Below, piece by piece: positions 22,132 to 33,439 of a DNA stretch of 64,000 bases. The stretch is from positions 124,001 through 188,000 of the forward strand of contig MU863948.1 in NCBI GenBank assembly GCA_033296885.1. Direction: 5' to 3'. The notes under the pieces were generated by a model, which ran no database searches, was not told the DNA's origin, and saw only the letters and a program-made list of their open reading frames with translations. Made by a program: the position numbers and the translations under genes. The stretch is from Triangularia verruculosa. Its lineage: Eukaryota; Ascomycota; Sordariomycetes; Sordariales; Podosporaceae. Within the stretch, counting starts at the first letter, position 1. Every line of letters starts with the position of its first letter.

Positions 22132-24319
22132 ATGGCTGCAGCGTTTCGCCCAGTCAACACGCCGCTCATGGCAACGGAATCCATAAAGGAGGAGATGCCT
22201 GCTTCTTCTACGCCTTCTATGACTTCGACGACCACCATGACGACACCGAGACCGAGTACAGCTCCCTCCCAGGCCTCACGAACACTTGATGAAGCAGCGA
22301 CGCCTACACGAGCGAGTTTTGGAACCGGCGCATTGGCCTCCCAGAAACCCCTTCCGACCTCACCGTTCCCCGAGTCGGTCCAAGTTCCCGAACCCACGAC
22401 GGAATCCACTCCCAAGCGAGAAAATTCACAACACTCGAGGAAGTCGAGGGATTCGGATGATATGGACATGGACGACTCGGACGGAGAAGGACATGGCGAG
22501 GACGCTGGATCCGAGGACGACAGCGAAAATGCGGATGGAACAAAGTCGAAAAAGAAAAAGTCTCAGCGATTTTATTGCACCGACTACCCACCATGCAATC
22601 TGAGCTTTACGAGAAGCGAGCATCTTGCCCGTCATATCCGGTATGCACCACCGCTCACTCCTTTTGTCAACGGTGGGGGGAAAGAAGTGCTGACAGCAAG
22701 TTAACTACAGGAAACACACTGGAGAACGCCCTTTCCAATGTCACTGCTCCCGACGCTTCTCTCGACTCGATAACCTGAGACAACATGCTCAAACGGTGCA
22801 TGTGAACGAAGACATCCCCATTGACTCACTTGCGGCGACTGGAACGCGGTTCCAGAGACAAATCAGGACCGACAGAGTACGGCCAACGACTGGCAGGGCT
22901 AGAGCATCGACGGCCGGCAGTGTTGGGCCAGGTGGGCGAGGGCACTCGAAGTCACTATCCACATCAAGTATCGCCAGCATGGCTTCTATAGCCTCTACCT
23001 ATGGTGGTGGAGAAGCACGCAGGCGCCCGCCTCCCCTTGTCATGGCCGACCCTCGATCTCGACTTTCGCTGGAGTCTTATCGCGCACCTGATGGGCAATA
23101 TTATAGGCCCGCCTCACCGAGTGATTTCAGCACCCCGACCTCAGCCACTTTCTCAACAGGCCAAAATAGCCCCCGATGGGGCCCCGTCGCCTCCCCTGGC
23201 TCAACACATTCCCGCTCGCACAGCATGTACGCTCCCGGGTCCCGCACCCCAGGCCGAAGACTGAGCGTCCCGTCTGGAAGCAACCCGTTCCAGTCGCCCC
23301 ATGGTCCCAATATTCGAGGCCCATTGTTTGGCCCTACATTCAACGCGTCCAACAGCGGTGCCTTCTCCCCGGGCCAAGGCAGTCTGCTGTCATCACCAAC
23401 AACATCCACCGCCAGCTGGTCGCGGCGTGATTCTATTTCAGCGGCCGATGAGGCATGGAGGCGACGAACATGGCACCCCGATACTCGCGACTACAACGGT
23501 GCGAGTAGGCTTAGCCAGGTCATCACACCATCGCAATTTCCTCCAGATAACATCAAGCTCCCGCCCGCCAACACAGGTAATCAGCCACAGCAGACTTTGC
23601 GCCTTCCGGGCATCGAGTCTTTTGATCCCATCCCGCGCAGGCCACCGACGCCGCCCCGCCGCAACCCGTCTCCCATGATGATTGACTCCGAAGCGGCACG
23701 GCCCCCGGTCCTGCTGCCAGCGGCCGATCATGGCTCAGATGAGCGCCGGCCCACCTCGCAATGGGATATGGGCCTGCATCGGGGCCTAACCCGGCTCGAC
23801 ATCAACACGCCGCCAAGGGACAGCGCTGGAGCATGGGCCAACGAGGCGAACCAAGCATTGATGGCTCGCGCTGAGCAAGCTCATGCTGCGCCCATCCAAC
23901 CGACTGTCCGGTTTGAACAGGACACAAGACCTACCCAGGGCCCGCCCCCCGTCAACCCGCCCCCTCCTGCCGGGTCCAGGCATCATTACACAATGTCTGC
24001 CCCATCCATCAGCACCCCCCGCGAGTCCCGAAGACACGGATGGTATCACGGCCCAGTGCCTACACATCCCGTCGAGGAGACCATCCACGAAGGGCGTCCA
24101 CATGTTGACCGAATCGTCCATCCAAATGTTCGCGGTTTTCAGGGGTTCCCTGCCAGGGAGCAGCAACCCGTCATCCATCAGCAGCAGCCATCCGGTCCCA
24201 GCATGGAACGCATCCTGGAGCGACCTATGTCCAGGGGCGATAACCCCGAATCGCTCCGGCGGTTGCAGGCCTTGGTGGCTGTAGCGACAAGTGAAGGATC
24301 AACTGCGACGGCGTATTGA
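22132..24319 (+). CDS. C2H2 zinc-finger transcription factor
   Basis: Exons 22132-22640 and 22711-24319 give about 705 aa. The 70-nt intron (donor GTATGC, branch TTAAC, acceptor CTACAG) falls in the linker between two zinc fingers. Finger 1, just before the junction, has FYCTDYPPC with LARHIRKH. The canonical linker TGERP is restored only by splicing. Finger 2 is FQCHCSRRFSRLDNLRQH followed by AQTVH. Ahead of the fingers are Ser/Thr-rich sequence, an acidic stretch (DMDMDDSDGEGHGED) and a Lys-rich block. The 510 residues after them are disordered, rich in Pro, Ser, Arg and Gln. A nuclear DNA-binding regulator is clear. The pair of fingers resembles yeast stress-type factors such as USV1/RGM1/COM2, but orthology is not established. 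Confidence 0.85.
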
Positions 24320-26099
24320 AAAGACGGATGAACGAGGACATGTTAACATGATGAAACGACCTGGGATTATGCATGGTGCTTGGTTCGCAGGAACGCAACT
24401 TGAAATAATGGGGAGGCCATCTCATTTTGATACCCGTTCACTCACCACCTACACTCGCTGCATCAAACGGTTTTGGGGCTATACAGATATGATCACTCAT
24501 TTCTTTTTTTGGCATTTGATACCACGCTCGCTGCATACACATACGGATATTGGGTTTCGGCGGTTTTTTCTTTTGGATTTCAGCAGGCACTACATGGTTT
24601 TACGGTTCGGTCAATTTCTTGTTGCAATCTAGACGGTTTTCTTTTTGCATCTTCTTTCCTTTCCTTTGGGGCCCGGGATTTATGCCACGTCATGACTGCA
24701 ATTTTCTTGTCTTTCCTATTTACTTTTTTGTTTCTGTTACGACGAAATGACAAACCAACGGTTCCAGGCCATGGCACTTCTCGGCATAGGGATACCCAAC
24801 TTCTCTACTCTCGGATTACACGGGGCGGGCATGCTGGTCGGATTTAGGAACTTTCGGCACCTTTTTAATGGATGCTTTTCTTCTTTCACTTTCTAACGCT
24901 TCCTTTCTGGGGTGATGGTGACGGTGATGCGATGTGACGACAATGACAAGCCACGACGAATCGAGACAAACGAGACGATGACTACGACGCCACGATCAGG
25001 AACGAAGGAACGCATGGCATCTCGCAATGGCTGGTCTCTTACGAATAACTCATCATGATATCACGGCTAATGCTTGGCGCCTGCTTTTTCCTTGTTGCTT
25101 TCTGGACTGTCGACTTACGGTTAGTCTCTTGTCGCATTCTGGATCGGGGTTTTGCTCGTCGAGGTGGGGCGGGGCGGTTCTGGTCAGTCAGGCACCATCT
25201 TGATATGCAGATGTGCCCGTCACCTTGGGACGATAGGTGATATTCAGGAACGAGTGGGGTTTTAGTTGAGGAGGAGTGAGGGGGAAAGCAGACTGGGAAA
25301 CATGCAACATTTCGTTCCTTTTTTGGTTGGCTGCTAATGGACTTGATACCCTGGAAGGAAGGGTTCGCTTCCTTTGCTTGGTCTTGGTAGCAATTATTCT
25401 TGGTTTATCTCTTTTTGGGCTTTGGTTGGGTTGGCGGCGGCGGTTTTGCGTGCCTTGCTTTTTGGTCCTGGTTATTTTGGGAGGGGGGGTTAGCTTTGTT
25501 GTTTTGCTTGGGTGGGTGGGTCTTTGTTGCAGTCAGGCACAAGACTCTGCGGGTCATGTTGTTGAGATTTGGGTGGATCTGGCTTAGTTTTGGAGTAGTG
25601 GGATGGTAGTATACCTCTTGATAGAAACATGTTTTTATTGGGTTGATAATCTTGCTGTGTTGTGGGGTGATGCTGTTGAAGTATGTTTGCTGGCAGCTGA
25701 TGTGAGGATGTGATCTACATGATCGTGATATTCAACGACAGCGTGCCGAGACTAGCGGCCAACTACCGGCTCATCCTCCTGTATAGGTAAGAAGATGAGC
25801 CATTGAAATTGAGAGCGCAAGGGATCTTCTCCATCCAGTAGCCAAGGAATGGCGAGAGGTGCAAGGTCCATGCCACCTAGGCACAGTCAAAGAGTGTCCT
25901 TAGCCTTAGAGGCAGTTAGGGTTAGGTATAGCTGTGGCGAAAGCCCAAGTTCCAAGTTAACCTACCTACTTGACCACTTATGTTTACAACACCTACCTTG
26001 ATTACTACTTTAAACTTATTTCACCGTAAAAAGGCTTTCTTCCGGCTTATAGCAAAAATTACGGCAATTGGGAAACCACCCATCACGGGCAAGGGCGGT
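24320..26099. other. Gene-free stretch after the C2H2 factor
   Basis: Holds the presumed 3' UTR, then G/T-rich simple sequence around 25,330-25,620 and a transition to AT-rich DNA. Nothing coding is supported. Confidence 0.4.
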
Positions 26100-26460
26100 A
26101 TTATAATATTGGACGCTCTACCCGAGGTATAATCCTCCTGGAAACATCCCACTGGGAGATCTTAGAATTGTGGATATACAAACCATAGCAGACTTAGAAG
26201 CATGCTGCACTATGCTTCCTAACATGGAGGCCCGGAAGACTTTTGGTAATGAAGTCGATATATAGTTTCTCAGATGCAGGTCGCCTATAAAAGAGCACGC
26301 CCGTTCACTGTGCCCACGTGTCATGGATGTTGCCATGACGGGAATCTTGCCGATGCCCTTGCAGACTCACAAAACAGTGGCAAGGGGCTTGTAGTACCTG
26401 GTGTCCCCGTGCTTCAAATGCGCCTAGTGATCAGGGCCTTCAACACTCTTTAGAGATGAA
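26100..26460 (+). mobile_element. Possible decayed LINE-type RNase H fragment
   Basis: Conceptual translation of the + strand around 26,300-26,430 gives HVSWM in one frame. This continues after a one-base shift as HDGNLADALADS, then GLVVPGVPVLQMRLVIRAF. The order VxWxPGHxxIxGNxxADxLA is the conserved end of RNase H in fungal LINE elements. The frame is broken by shifts and upstream stops, so the copy is dead. No target-site duplication or poly(A) end was found. The similarity is short, so this is a tentative call. Confidence 0.35.
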
Positions 26461-26612
26461 GAAAAGTGGTATTCAACCAAAAGCTAATAAACCAATCCTA
26501 TATGGTGCCGTAATACCCAAAAATGCCGCTTCCTTCCTTTTACGCTCTGTAGCTGACAGTCTAACTGCCGGCATATGTACATCAAAAGCGAGATACTGCC
26601 CTGCCCAAGAAT

Positions 26613-28314
26613 TTAAACATCAAGCATGCTCCTTATCTGCTGCGGCGGTTGCTGACTCAGTCGCGAGTTCACACTAGGAGCTACACTCCCTTCTCGCCCC
26701 CCCACTGTCGTCCCCCTCGCGCCAGGATACGGTGGCGGAGCGGCCGGTGGAGGGGGAGCAGGTCCATCCATCATAAGCTCTTGCTCCCTCCTCCTTCTTT
26801 CTGCCTCTATGTTTCTGTTCTCTGGAAAGAGCACATCTGCCACGGCCTGCATCGTCCTTTCCTGTCGGATGCGCTCTGACCGGCCGGTGTAGAGTGGTGG
26901 CGGGGATGCTGGTGTGGTTGGGGAGGATACTGTAGACATTGGGATGTCCTCTGAAACAGGGCTATCGTTGTTTCGCGCTTTGTTTCCTCCCTGGAGCTCC
27001 CTTACGTTGCGTACCAGCTGGTCACGCATGCTTTCTCCTGGCACGACAACCTCGCCGTTGACCCTAGCCCACCAGCTCGGCTTCTGGACGATACCCATTT
27101 CTTGATCAAGTTGTTGGTTGCGTACAATGCGCTGGCGTTTGAGCTCCTTGTCTTCGTTTTCGTTGATGAATCCAAAGATGACCTGAATGTATAAGATCAA
27201 CAACGCTGGGACATAGCCCCCAGCAAAAATGGCAGCCCTATTGCCTGCGAGATTCAAGGGGCTGTACTCGAATTTCCAGGCGCAAAGCTCCTGATAGACT
27301 GGGACCACGAGGGCGATGGGAATTAAGAGCTTGAACCGGAGAGGTGTCATGCGTATGAAGCCGACAAAACGGTTGATGATGCCGCGATTACGGGGACGGT
27401 AGTGCTTGATCGAGTGGCGGAGGGAGAACACGGTCAGGCACCAGCAGACAAACAGCAAGAAGCCCGCAGCTTTGAACCGGGCGTCGGTCGCAGCGGGCTC
27501 AGCTTCGATGATCACTTGTTCGGGGTAGCGTTGGTGCTGGATAGGAGTCCAGTTGCGGGGGATGATCATAAAGAAGTTCTGGGCAGACGAGTGTTAGTGA
27601 TTGGTGGACTTCACTGAAGACATCCATATAACTTACAAGCCACCAAAATAGATAGAATACCAATGGCAGGTAGAATTCCACTTGCGACCTCCTGTCATCA
27701 TCTCGCAAGGCGTAGGGGTCTGGGTCGATAAATTGCCGTTCCATCCAGCTGCCCCAATGGCGCACGGCTTCCCAAACTTGGGCAATGGTGCCCAGCTGCA
27801 TCAGAAACCAGAAGAAACTCGTGAGGATGAGTGGTAGTTCGGGAAGATAGTAACGGTCGACGTCCATAGCGGTGAATAAGCTGACAGCTGCAGTTGCGCT
27901 GACGATGATACCCCAATACCACTGCCATCTTCTTCCAATCGGGTAGAATCTCTTGGTGACGGGGAGGTAGAGGCGGCCGTGTCGGTTGAGAGCGACGAGA
28001 GTCAGGACGAGGGCGACGCCGAAGAGGACCGCAAAGCCGATCGAGGTACCGGCGCGCTCTCCAATGCTATTCACCGGAGACCAACACCAGGTCGCATTGA
28101 CAAAGGTGCCGTTTGGCATGACAAAGTCGGCGATCCATGGCTCCCAGGCCAGAAGACACCACGAGCCATTGGAAAGGGTCTGGTTGGTGAAGAGAGTATA
28201 GTTCCAGTGCTCGAGCGTGGTGAGATTAAGATGACTGTTTCCGATCAAGGTGTCGCTAGAGTTTTCGCCCGGTGGGAACGGGATGATGTCGCGAGCCTGG
28301 AGAAAGGACTCCAT
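26613..28314 (-). CDS. DUF2434 multi-pass membrane protein
   Basis: Exons (minus) 28314-27637 and 27578-26613 give about 547 aa. The 58-nt intron (donor GTAAGT, acceptor CCCAG) joins in phase 0 and restores WWLNFFMIIPRNW, a family-typical stretch. The open frame starts at a GTG, but the first ATG is 28314. Hallmarks of fungal DUF2434 are present: WCWSPVNSIGERAGTS, KRFYPIGRRWQWYW, DRYYLPELPLILTSFFW and RHWGSWMERQFIDPDP. At least seven hydrophobic segments are seen, with an N-glycosylation-rich N-terminal region (several NxT/S). The last 150 residues are Pro/Ser/Arg-rich and probably cytosolic. Function is unknown. It is divergent from COG5. Confidence 0.8.
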
Positions 28315-29175
28315 TGCGCGCGCGGTGCTGTCGGGACTCGGTGTTCGTCGTTTATTGAGATCTCGGAACCGACGGGAGGACAACACGAAGACGTGTGCGA
28401 CTATGAATTACCGACGAAATATGTGATCTGTCATTGTTGGCACGACGGTTGACAATCACAGCGACTTGACCCAACAATCGAACGGCTCAGGGATCAGGGG
28501 CGATGCGTGGCTGCCGGTGATGTCGTGGGCTGCTGCCGAAGCTCCCGTGTGGATGGATGTTTTGGGCGGGAAGGAATGGCTGTTGGTGGATGGATTGGAT
28601 GCGAAATGTTTAATCGCTCAAGGCGGTGGGTGGGGGTTTGCCCAGCTCGAAGCAGGGGCCAGCACTGTCGCCAGCACTGTCAGCATTTGCGGTCGCCACT
28701 GGCCTAAGACCGCCGGGTGCCCGATCGCGCGGACGACGGGATGGAAGTCATGCAGAGATCGCGACTTCTTAACAACTGTTCATGCCTTGTCGCGGTTTAC
28801 CCGATGTGCCCGACACTTGAAATGCTTCATCTTTTTTTGTTGATTGTCGGATCCAGCGCCGTTACACTGTGGAAAACCCCCCCTATACCGGCGATGACCT
28901 CACAACCCAGAGCGCGGAACCTCCCCCGCAGCCATTCATGCACAGTGACTGCGGGGCACCAAGCTAGCTGCATGGTGCTGGGGTCAGCCAGCGCCCCCCT
29001 GAAAACCGGGGCTCTCAAATCCGCCAACCTGGCCTCCATTTTTGGGAGCTTGCGCCCTGACCATTTCCAGTCCTTGGCAGGGACACCGCCAAACATTTGG
29101 GTTGAGCCTCAACACCACACCACATGCCACGACGCCGATTGTGTACCTACATAGGCCCCTTGCTCCGCCCTCACA
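28315..29175. other. Divergent promoter region between DUF2434 gene and COG5
   Basis: 861 bp between two head-to-head start codons. No convincing TATA box or gene was found. Confidence 0.4.
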
Positions 29176-30585
29176 ATGTCCAACCCAAACGACCCCTCCA
29201 CCTCGGACGAGCCCTCCTACATCGACTACGAAGCCTTCCTCTCCCCGACCTTCTCCCCCTCTACCTTCGCCAACACCCTCGTCCTCTCCACCAACAACCC
29301 AGCCGAGCTCCCCCTAGATCTGTCCACTCCCCTCCGTCGCGTCCTCTTCGATATCCAAGAAATAGACTCCCACATCGACACCCTCACCACTCGCTCCTCC
29401 ATCCCGCTACTCTCCCACACCAAATCCCAAACCGATGCCTCTGTCAAGATCGTCTCCGAAGTCGACGCCCAGTTGAAGGCGCTCAACGAAAGCTATAAAC
29501 AGCTTGAGAAACAAGTGATACAGAAACACTCCGAGGCAGAGCAAGTCAAGCTTGTAGCGGCGAGATTATGGGAGACACTGAGGCTTGGCAGGGCGGTGGG
29601 TAGAGCGTTGCAATTAGGAAGACAGCTTGAGGTCCAACACGGTGAACTGACTGGATCTGCGACAGCGAGTGCCACGGCCAGCGCTGCGAGTTTGAAGAGT
29701 AGGGAGCGGCAACAGGACCACAGGGCGCTCATCAGGTGTACGCATACACTTTTGCAGCTTAGGGAGCTGTTTGCTAGTGCTGGGACACCTGGTGGAGAGG
29801 GCTACGGACTGGAAAAGGTGCTTGTGGTTAGGACGCTGAGAGAACAGATTGTTGCGCCGGCGGAGAAGAATGTGAGGGAGACAGCGGAGAGGATAGTGCG
29901 GGAGTTCTCGGTTGGAAATGCAAGTGGGAGTGCGACGTTTGCACAGTCGGAGGAGATTAAAGGACGGACAGTGTCGGCGTTGGCGGCGCTGCATCTATTG
30001 ACGCCGGTGCCAACAAGGCCGAATGAGAAATGGGCGCCAACGTTGATGCTACAGGCATTGGAGGCCTATTTAAGATCGGCATTGCAGAGCAGCATTGCTG
30101 GTTTATCAAGGGCACTGGCGAATCTGGACAGTCTGACAAGGACGTTGGTAGAGGTTGGGGCGAGATGTCAGAATGTTGTTGCGCTCGAAGCCGTCTTGGA
30201 AGGGACAAAGGTGCCTGCCCATCCCATGTTTCAAGGGAAGCAGCCAGCGCAAACTGGAAACATGCTGCAGCCACTGCTCGCATATCTCGAGACAGGATCC
30301 CTGGCGAGTTATTTCTGGCGTACCATGGCGAGTAGTATGGCGCCGCGTGTACAAGAAATTGTAGCAAAGGGAAATACAACGGCTGCTCGTACGCTGAGGG
30401 CAAATCGACAAAGTGTTGGCGATGCCATCAGGGATTGTGTCATCAAGGGAAGCCAGTTGCCGAGTGCAGTGGCTGCTGCGGCTGCAAAGGCCAAGGGCAA
30501 AGGTGGAGATGAGGCTGTCAGCAAGCAGTGGGAAAGGGAGGTGGCAGTCATGGTTGGAAGCGTTCTCAATAACCTTGGCAGGTGA
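29176..30585 (+). CDS. COG5: Conserved oligomeric Golgi complex subunit 5 (COG5)
   Basis: Single exon, ATG in context TCACAATG, 469 aa. The N-terminus has YIDYEAFLSPTFSPSTFAN, followed by a long helical region with DIQEIDSHI and coiled-coil heptads around residues 85-150, then LRELFASA and a C-terminal helical bundle. This pattern and length fit fungal COG5, a lobe-B subunit of the COG tethering complex that guides retrograde vesicle traffic to the Golgi. An Ala-rich stretch (SATASATASAAS) near residue 160 is a low-complexity insertion. No frame problems. The call rests on overall family resemblance. Confidence 0.85.
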   Translation: MSNPNDPSTSDEPSYIDYEAFLSPTFSPSTFANTLVLSTNNPAELPLDLSTPLRRVLFDIQEIDSHIDTLTTRSSIPLLSHTKSQTDASVKIVSEVDAQLKALNESYKQLEKQVIQKHSEAEQVKLVAARLWETLRLGRAVGRALQLGRQLEVQHGELTGSATASATASAASLKSRERQQDHRALIRCTHTLLQLRELFASAGTPGGEGYGLEKVLVVRTLREQIVAPAEKNVRETAERIVREFSVGNASGSATFAQSEEIKGRTVSALAALHLLTPVPTRPNEKWAPTLMLQALEAYLRSALQSSIAGLSRALANLDSLTRTLVEVGARCQNVVALEAVLEGTKVPAHPMFQGKQPAQTGNMLQPLLAYLETGSLASYFWRTMASSMAPRVQEIVAKGNTTAARTLRANRQSVGDAIRDCVIKGSQLPSAVAAAAAKAKGKGGDEAVSKQWEREVAVMVGSVLNNLGR

Positions 30586-31504
30586 CGATAGATACACATG
30601 GTCTTTCTCTGACGGGTTTGAACTCCAATACACGCCGTTGTGTGTCTCAAATACCTCCTACTAAATGTCTCAAAAGTCAGAGCGTGTTTACTTTGTCCTG
30701 ACCACTGACCCTGCTCAGGGACCTGGATTGTGTTGTTACTTCTCGGGAATATCCTCGGCAAAAGGTTTATCCGATCTTCCCAATCCAAGTCATAGTACCT
30801 AGTTGCCAGAACGTTGCCGGGCATTCCTGCTCTCAGTCCTCAGGCTCAACTCCTCAGATTTGCAGATTGACAGCAGGCTGTTGCGGACGTCGCAGTGAAA
30901 AAGAATCTTGTTTCCCATGTCATTGACCCTTTCCTCTCCGAGATGCTGGTTCGTCAGTGAAGTTAACCTCAGTTTGATCTTGGCTCTCTCTTTCTTCCAT
31001 AGACTTGGTCTCGCTGCCACGGGCAGGCGGGCTGTTCGTCAGGAGAGCCAGACCGAAGAAAAGGGTTCAGCGTTGTAAACACGATTGATGCTCAGCTTTG
31101 GGAATGGTATCTTCGCTTTTTCCTCGGGTCTCGGGCATTCAAGTGATGACCATGTACATGTCTCCCCTCTCTTCCGGTGTCTCGCCTTGGTCACAGGTGT
31201 CTTCGCTGCAGTCATCTCAGATATGGGAAAGTACTATTACTTCACTCTTGGATGCAATGTTAACAATCCATGACATCCGCTTTCTGTCCCCTGGGCTTGA
31301 AAAGTTTCAACCAGCCCTTTGTATCGCCGATCATCCTGATGCGCCGGGGCTAGCTCATCGGCGAATCCACCTGGTATCAAACGCTCTTTCCTTCAACATC
31401 GCACCTGTCTACCGCATCCCGCCCACATGTCAAATTCTTCTGCAAATCAAATTTTGTTGTAAAATCATTGGCCCGTGCCACAGGGCTACCAAGTATTTAT
31501 CGAC
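30586..31504. other. Intergenic, 3' of COG5 and upstream of the BTB gene
   Basis: No gene is supported. An open + frame running through here enters the 21-bp repeat and stops at ~31835; it has no good start and is treated as non-coding leader. Confidence 0.35.
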
Positions 31505-31756
31505 ACCTTTCGTCTCCCACCACAGGCCTCTCTTCCTCCGAACAACCCACTCTTCGCTCAACCAAACGCCTTCGAATTCAACTGAAACCCCTTCGACAGC
31601 AACCAGAAGGCCTATTGTTATAAGCAATAGGCCTGTTACTATCGTCGGGACGCCTACCAAGCCAAACAAAAGGCCTACTTTTATCATTGATACGCCTTCT
31701 TTTATTACTCACAGGCCTCTTACTATCTCAAATACGCCTACCAAAACCAACCATGG
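31505..31756. repeat. 21-bp imperfect tandem repeat, about 12 units
   Basis: The tetranucleotide (G/C)CCT or GCCT recurs at exactly 21-bp steps: 31526, 31568, 31589, 31610, 31631, 31652, 31673, 31694, 31715 and 31736, with a weaker unit at 31505 and one at 31547. Units such as those at 31631 and 31715, or 31652 and 31736, are closer to each other, suggesting an 84-bp higher-order period. In one frame (codons from 31506) each unit encodes a heptapeptide Pro-x-x-x-x-x-Arg/Thr. The ATG of the BTB gene lies within the last unit. Confidence 0.75.
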
Positions 31757-33390
31757 CCCCTACCAGCCCAATGAGAGGCGCACCGCGCGGCAGAGGAGGT
31801 GTATCCAGGCGTTCCCGAGGCATGAGCTCGCGTGATGGAGGCCTTGTCAGTGGCCGTGGAGGACGTGGTAACCTTGCCGTCACATCTGTTGCCGCCGCTC
31901 GTAGGCCTTCCGTCAGTGTGCCAGCCCCCAGCGCCAGTGATCAATCTTCCCCCGAGCTGATGACCGGTCCCACTCGCCGGAGAGCTCCCAAGGCCCCTGA
32001 GCCTACTGGCAAGCCTTGGTCTGTCAGCTCCATGACGTATCGGCACGACGCCCAAGCTCTCAAGTAAGTGATGACTGCTTTCTAGCTGTTTGGATGGTTT
32101 CTAACAGCTTGGATAGGATGCTTCAAACTGGGGAGTACTCGGACGCTCTGGTTCTAGCGGATGGGCGTGAGTGGAAGGTCCACCGCGCGACGCTGAGCAG
32201 CAGATCCCGCTGGTTTGAGCGTGTGTTCAAGAGTCAGCAGGATGAAGGTTTGAATGAGATCAATCTTTACCCGCAGACGGCTGAGCATGTGGACCTTCTT
32301 CTGCAGACATTGTATTCCAACCGTAAGTCATCTTATCTTCAGCGCGAAAGCGAGTATGTTGACCCATCTCAACTGTTTAGGCTTGCCCGATCAGTATCTT
32401 GATATTCACGGCGCAAGCTCCACATTCTGTCACTACGTCAAGATCTTCAACCTCGCAGACACATTCGAGGTTGACACTATGCTCAACGACACACTCACTC
32501 TCCTTGGCCAACTGGCTGACAGATACCTGGAGGAGATTTGCACATTTGACAAATCCCTCTCCGGGCGGGAGGGTGTGGTAGAGCCAAAGGCCACCTTCCC
32601 CTTTACCAACCTCGCAGTAGCTGTGTTGGAAGCATTTGGAGGTGAGCGCGCCGACAAGCGGGCACAGTGCTTGCTCGCCAACTTTCTCCACGCCGGCCGT
32701 GAAGTTCTCCTCGAAAACGCAGAGATGAAAGCCATCGTGGAGCGCAACGATCAGGTCGCCGCAGCGTTATGGCGCGCAAGTCAGGGGCGCAATCTGGCTA
32801 ACTGGCTACCCAACTCCGAAGTGATTGGACATCGGCTTCGGGCGTTCGATCACTCCATCAAGACACAGCATCCGGATCGTTGTGAGTTGTGTGATGAAAT
32901 TTTCGACAATGACAAGCGCAAGAGGATCATGTACGATCCGTACAAAGTTCACCTTCGGCCGGCGGGGTATTGTGGACATTGTGTGGACAAGTACAAGGAC
33001 GATCCCGAGTGTCTGTTTCGGAAGACGGGGAAGACGGATAAGCAGCTGGATGATTTGATCATTATCAAACCCGAACCGGAGGCTCAGGTCGAGGGTGAAG
33101 GGGCTGCTCTTGGGATTATGCCGGCTATTGAGGGCTTGGGCTTGCGTGGCCCAACTATGAGCACTCCCGCTACTTCAGATCGTCGGTCGACGACACCAGT
33201 TAGGTTCGTTGCGCCCCTGCTGTCGGATGAGGAGCTCATGCCACCTCCGCCTCTTCCACCTGTTGCGCAAAAGCCTGCTGCCAGCAATAAGCGCGCGAAG
33301 AACGGGCAGCCCAGCGCCAGTCAAACAGCCAAGCGGGCAAGACAGGAGAAGGGAAACAGGGGGGGAGAAGTCGAAGGAGTTTGTGGATGA
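31753..33390 (+). CDS. BTB/POZ-domain protein
   Basis: Exons 31753-32063, 32117-32322 and 32381-33390 give 508 aa. Both introns (53 and 58 nt) have GTAAGT donors; acceptors are GATAG and TTTAG. The N-terminal 100 residues are Arg/Gly- and Ser-rich. The BTB fold begins near residue 105: GEYSDALVLADGREWKVHRATLSSRSRWFERVF, split here by no intron, then AEHVDLLLQTLYSN and, after intron 2, HYVKIFNLADTFEVDTM. BTB proteins usually dimerise or recruit Cullin 3. The C-terminal 120 residues are charged, with a KRAKNGQP-type basic stretch. The frame ends at a TGA right after a 7-G run (33359-33365). One G fewer would extend the protein by an acidic/Lys-rich tail to 33439. Confidence 0.8.
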
Positions 33391-33439
33391 AACGGATGAT
33401 GAGAGCGAGGAGGAGAGTGGGACGCGGAAGAAGGAATAA

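Noticed and set aside
31098..31835. Long + frame containing the heptapeptide repeat, considered as the main gene
   Set aside because: It has no good start, overlaps the well-supported BTB start in another frame and ends soon after. Kept only as a finding on the repeat.
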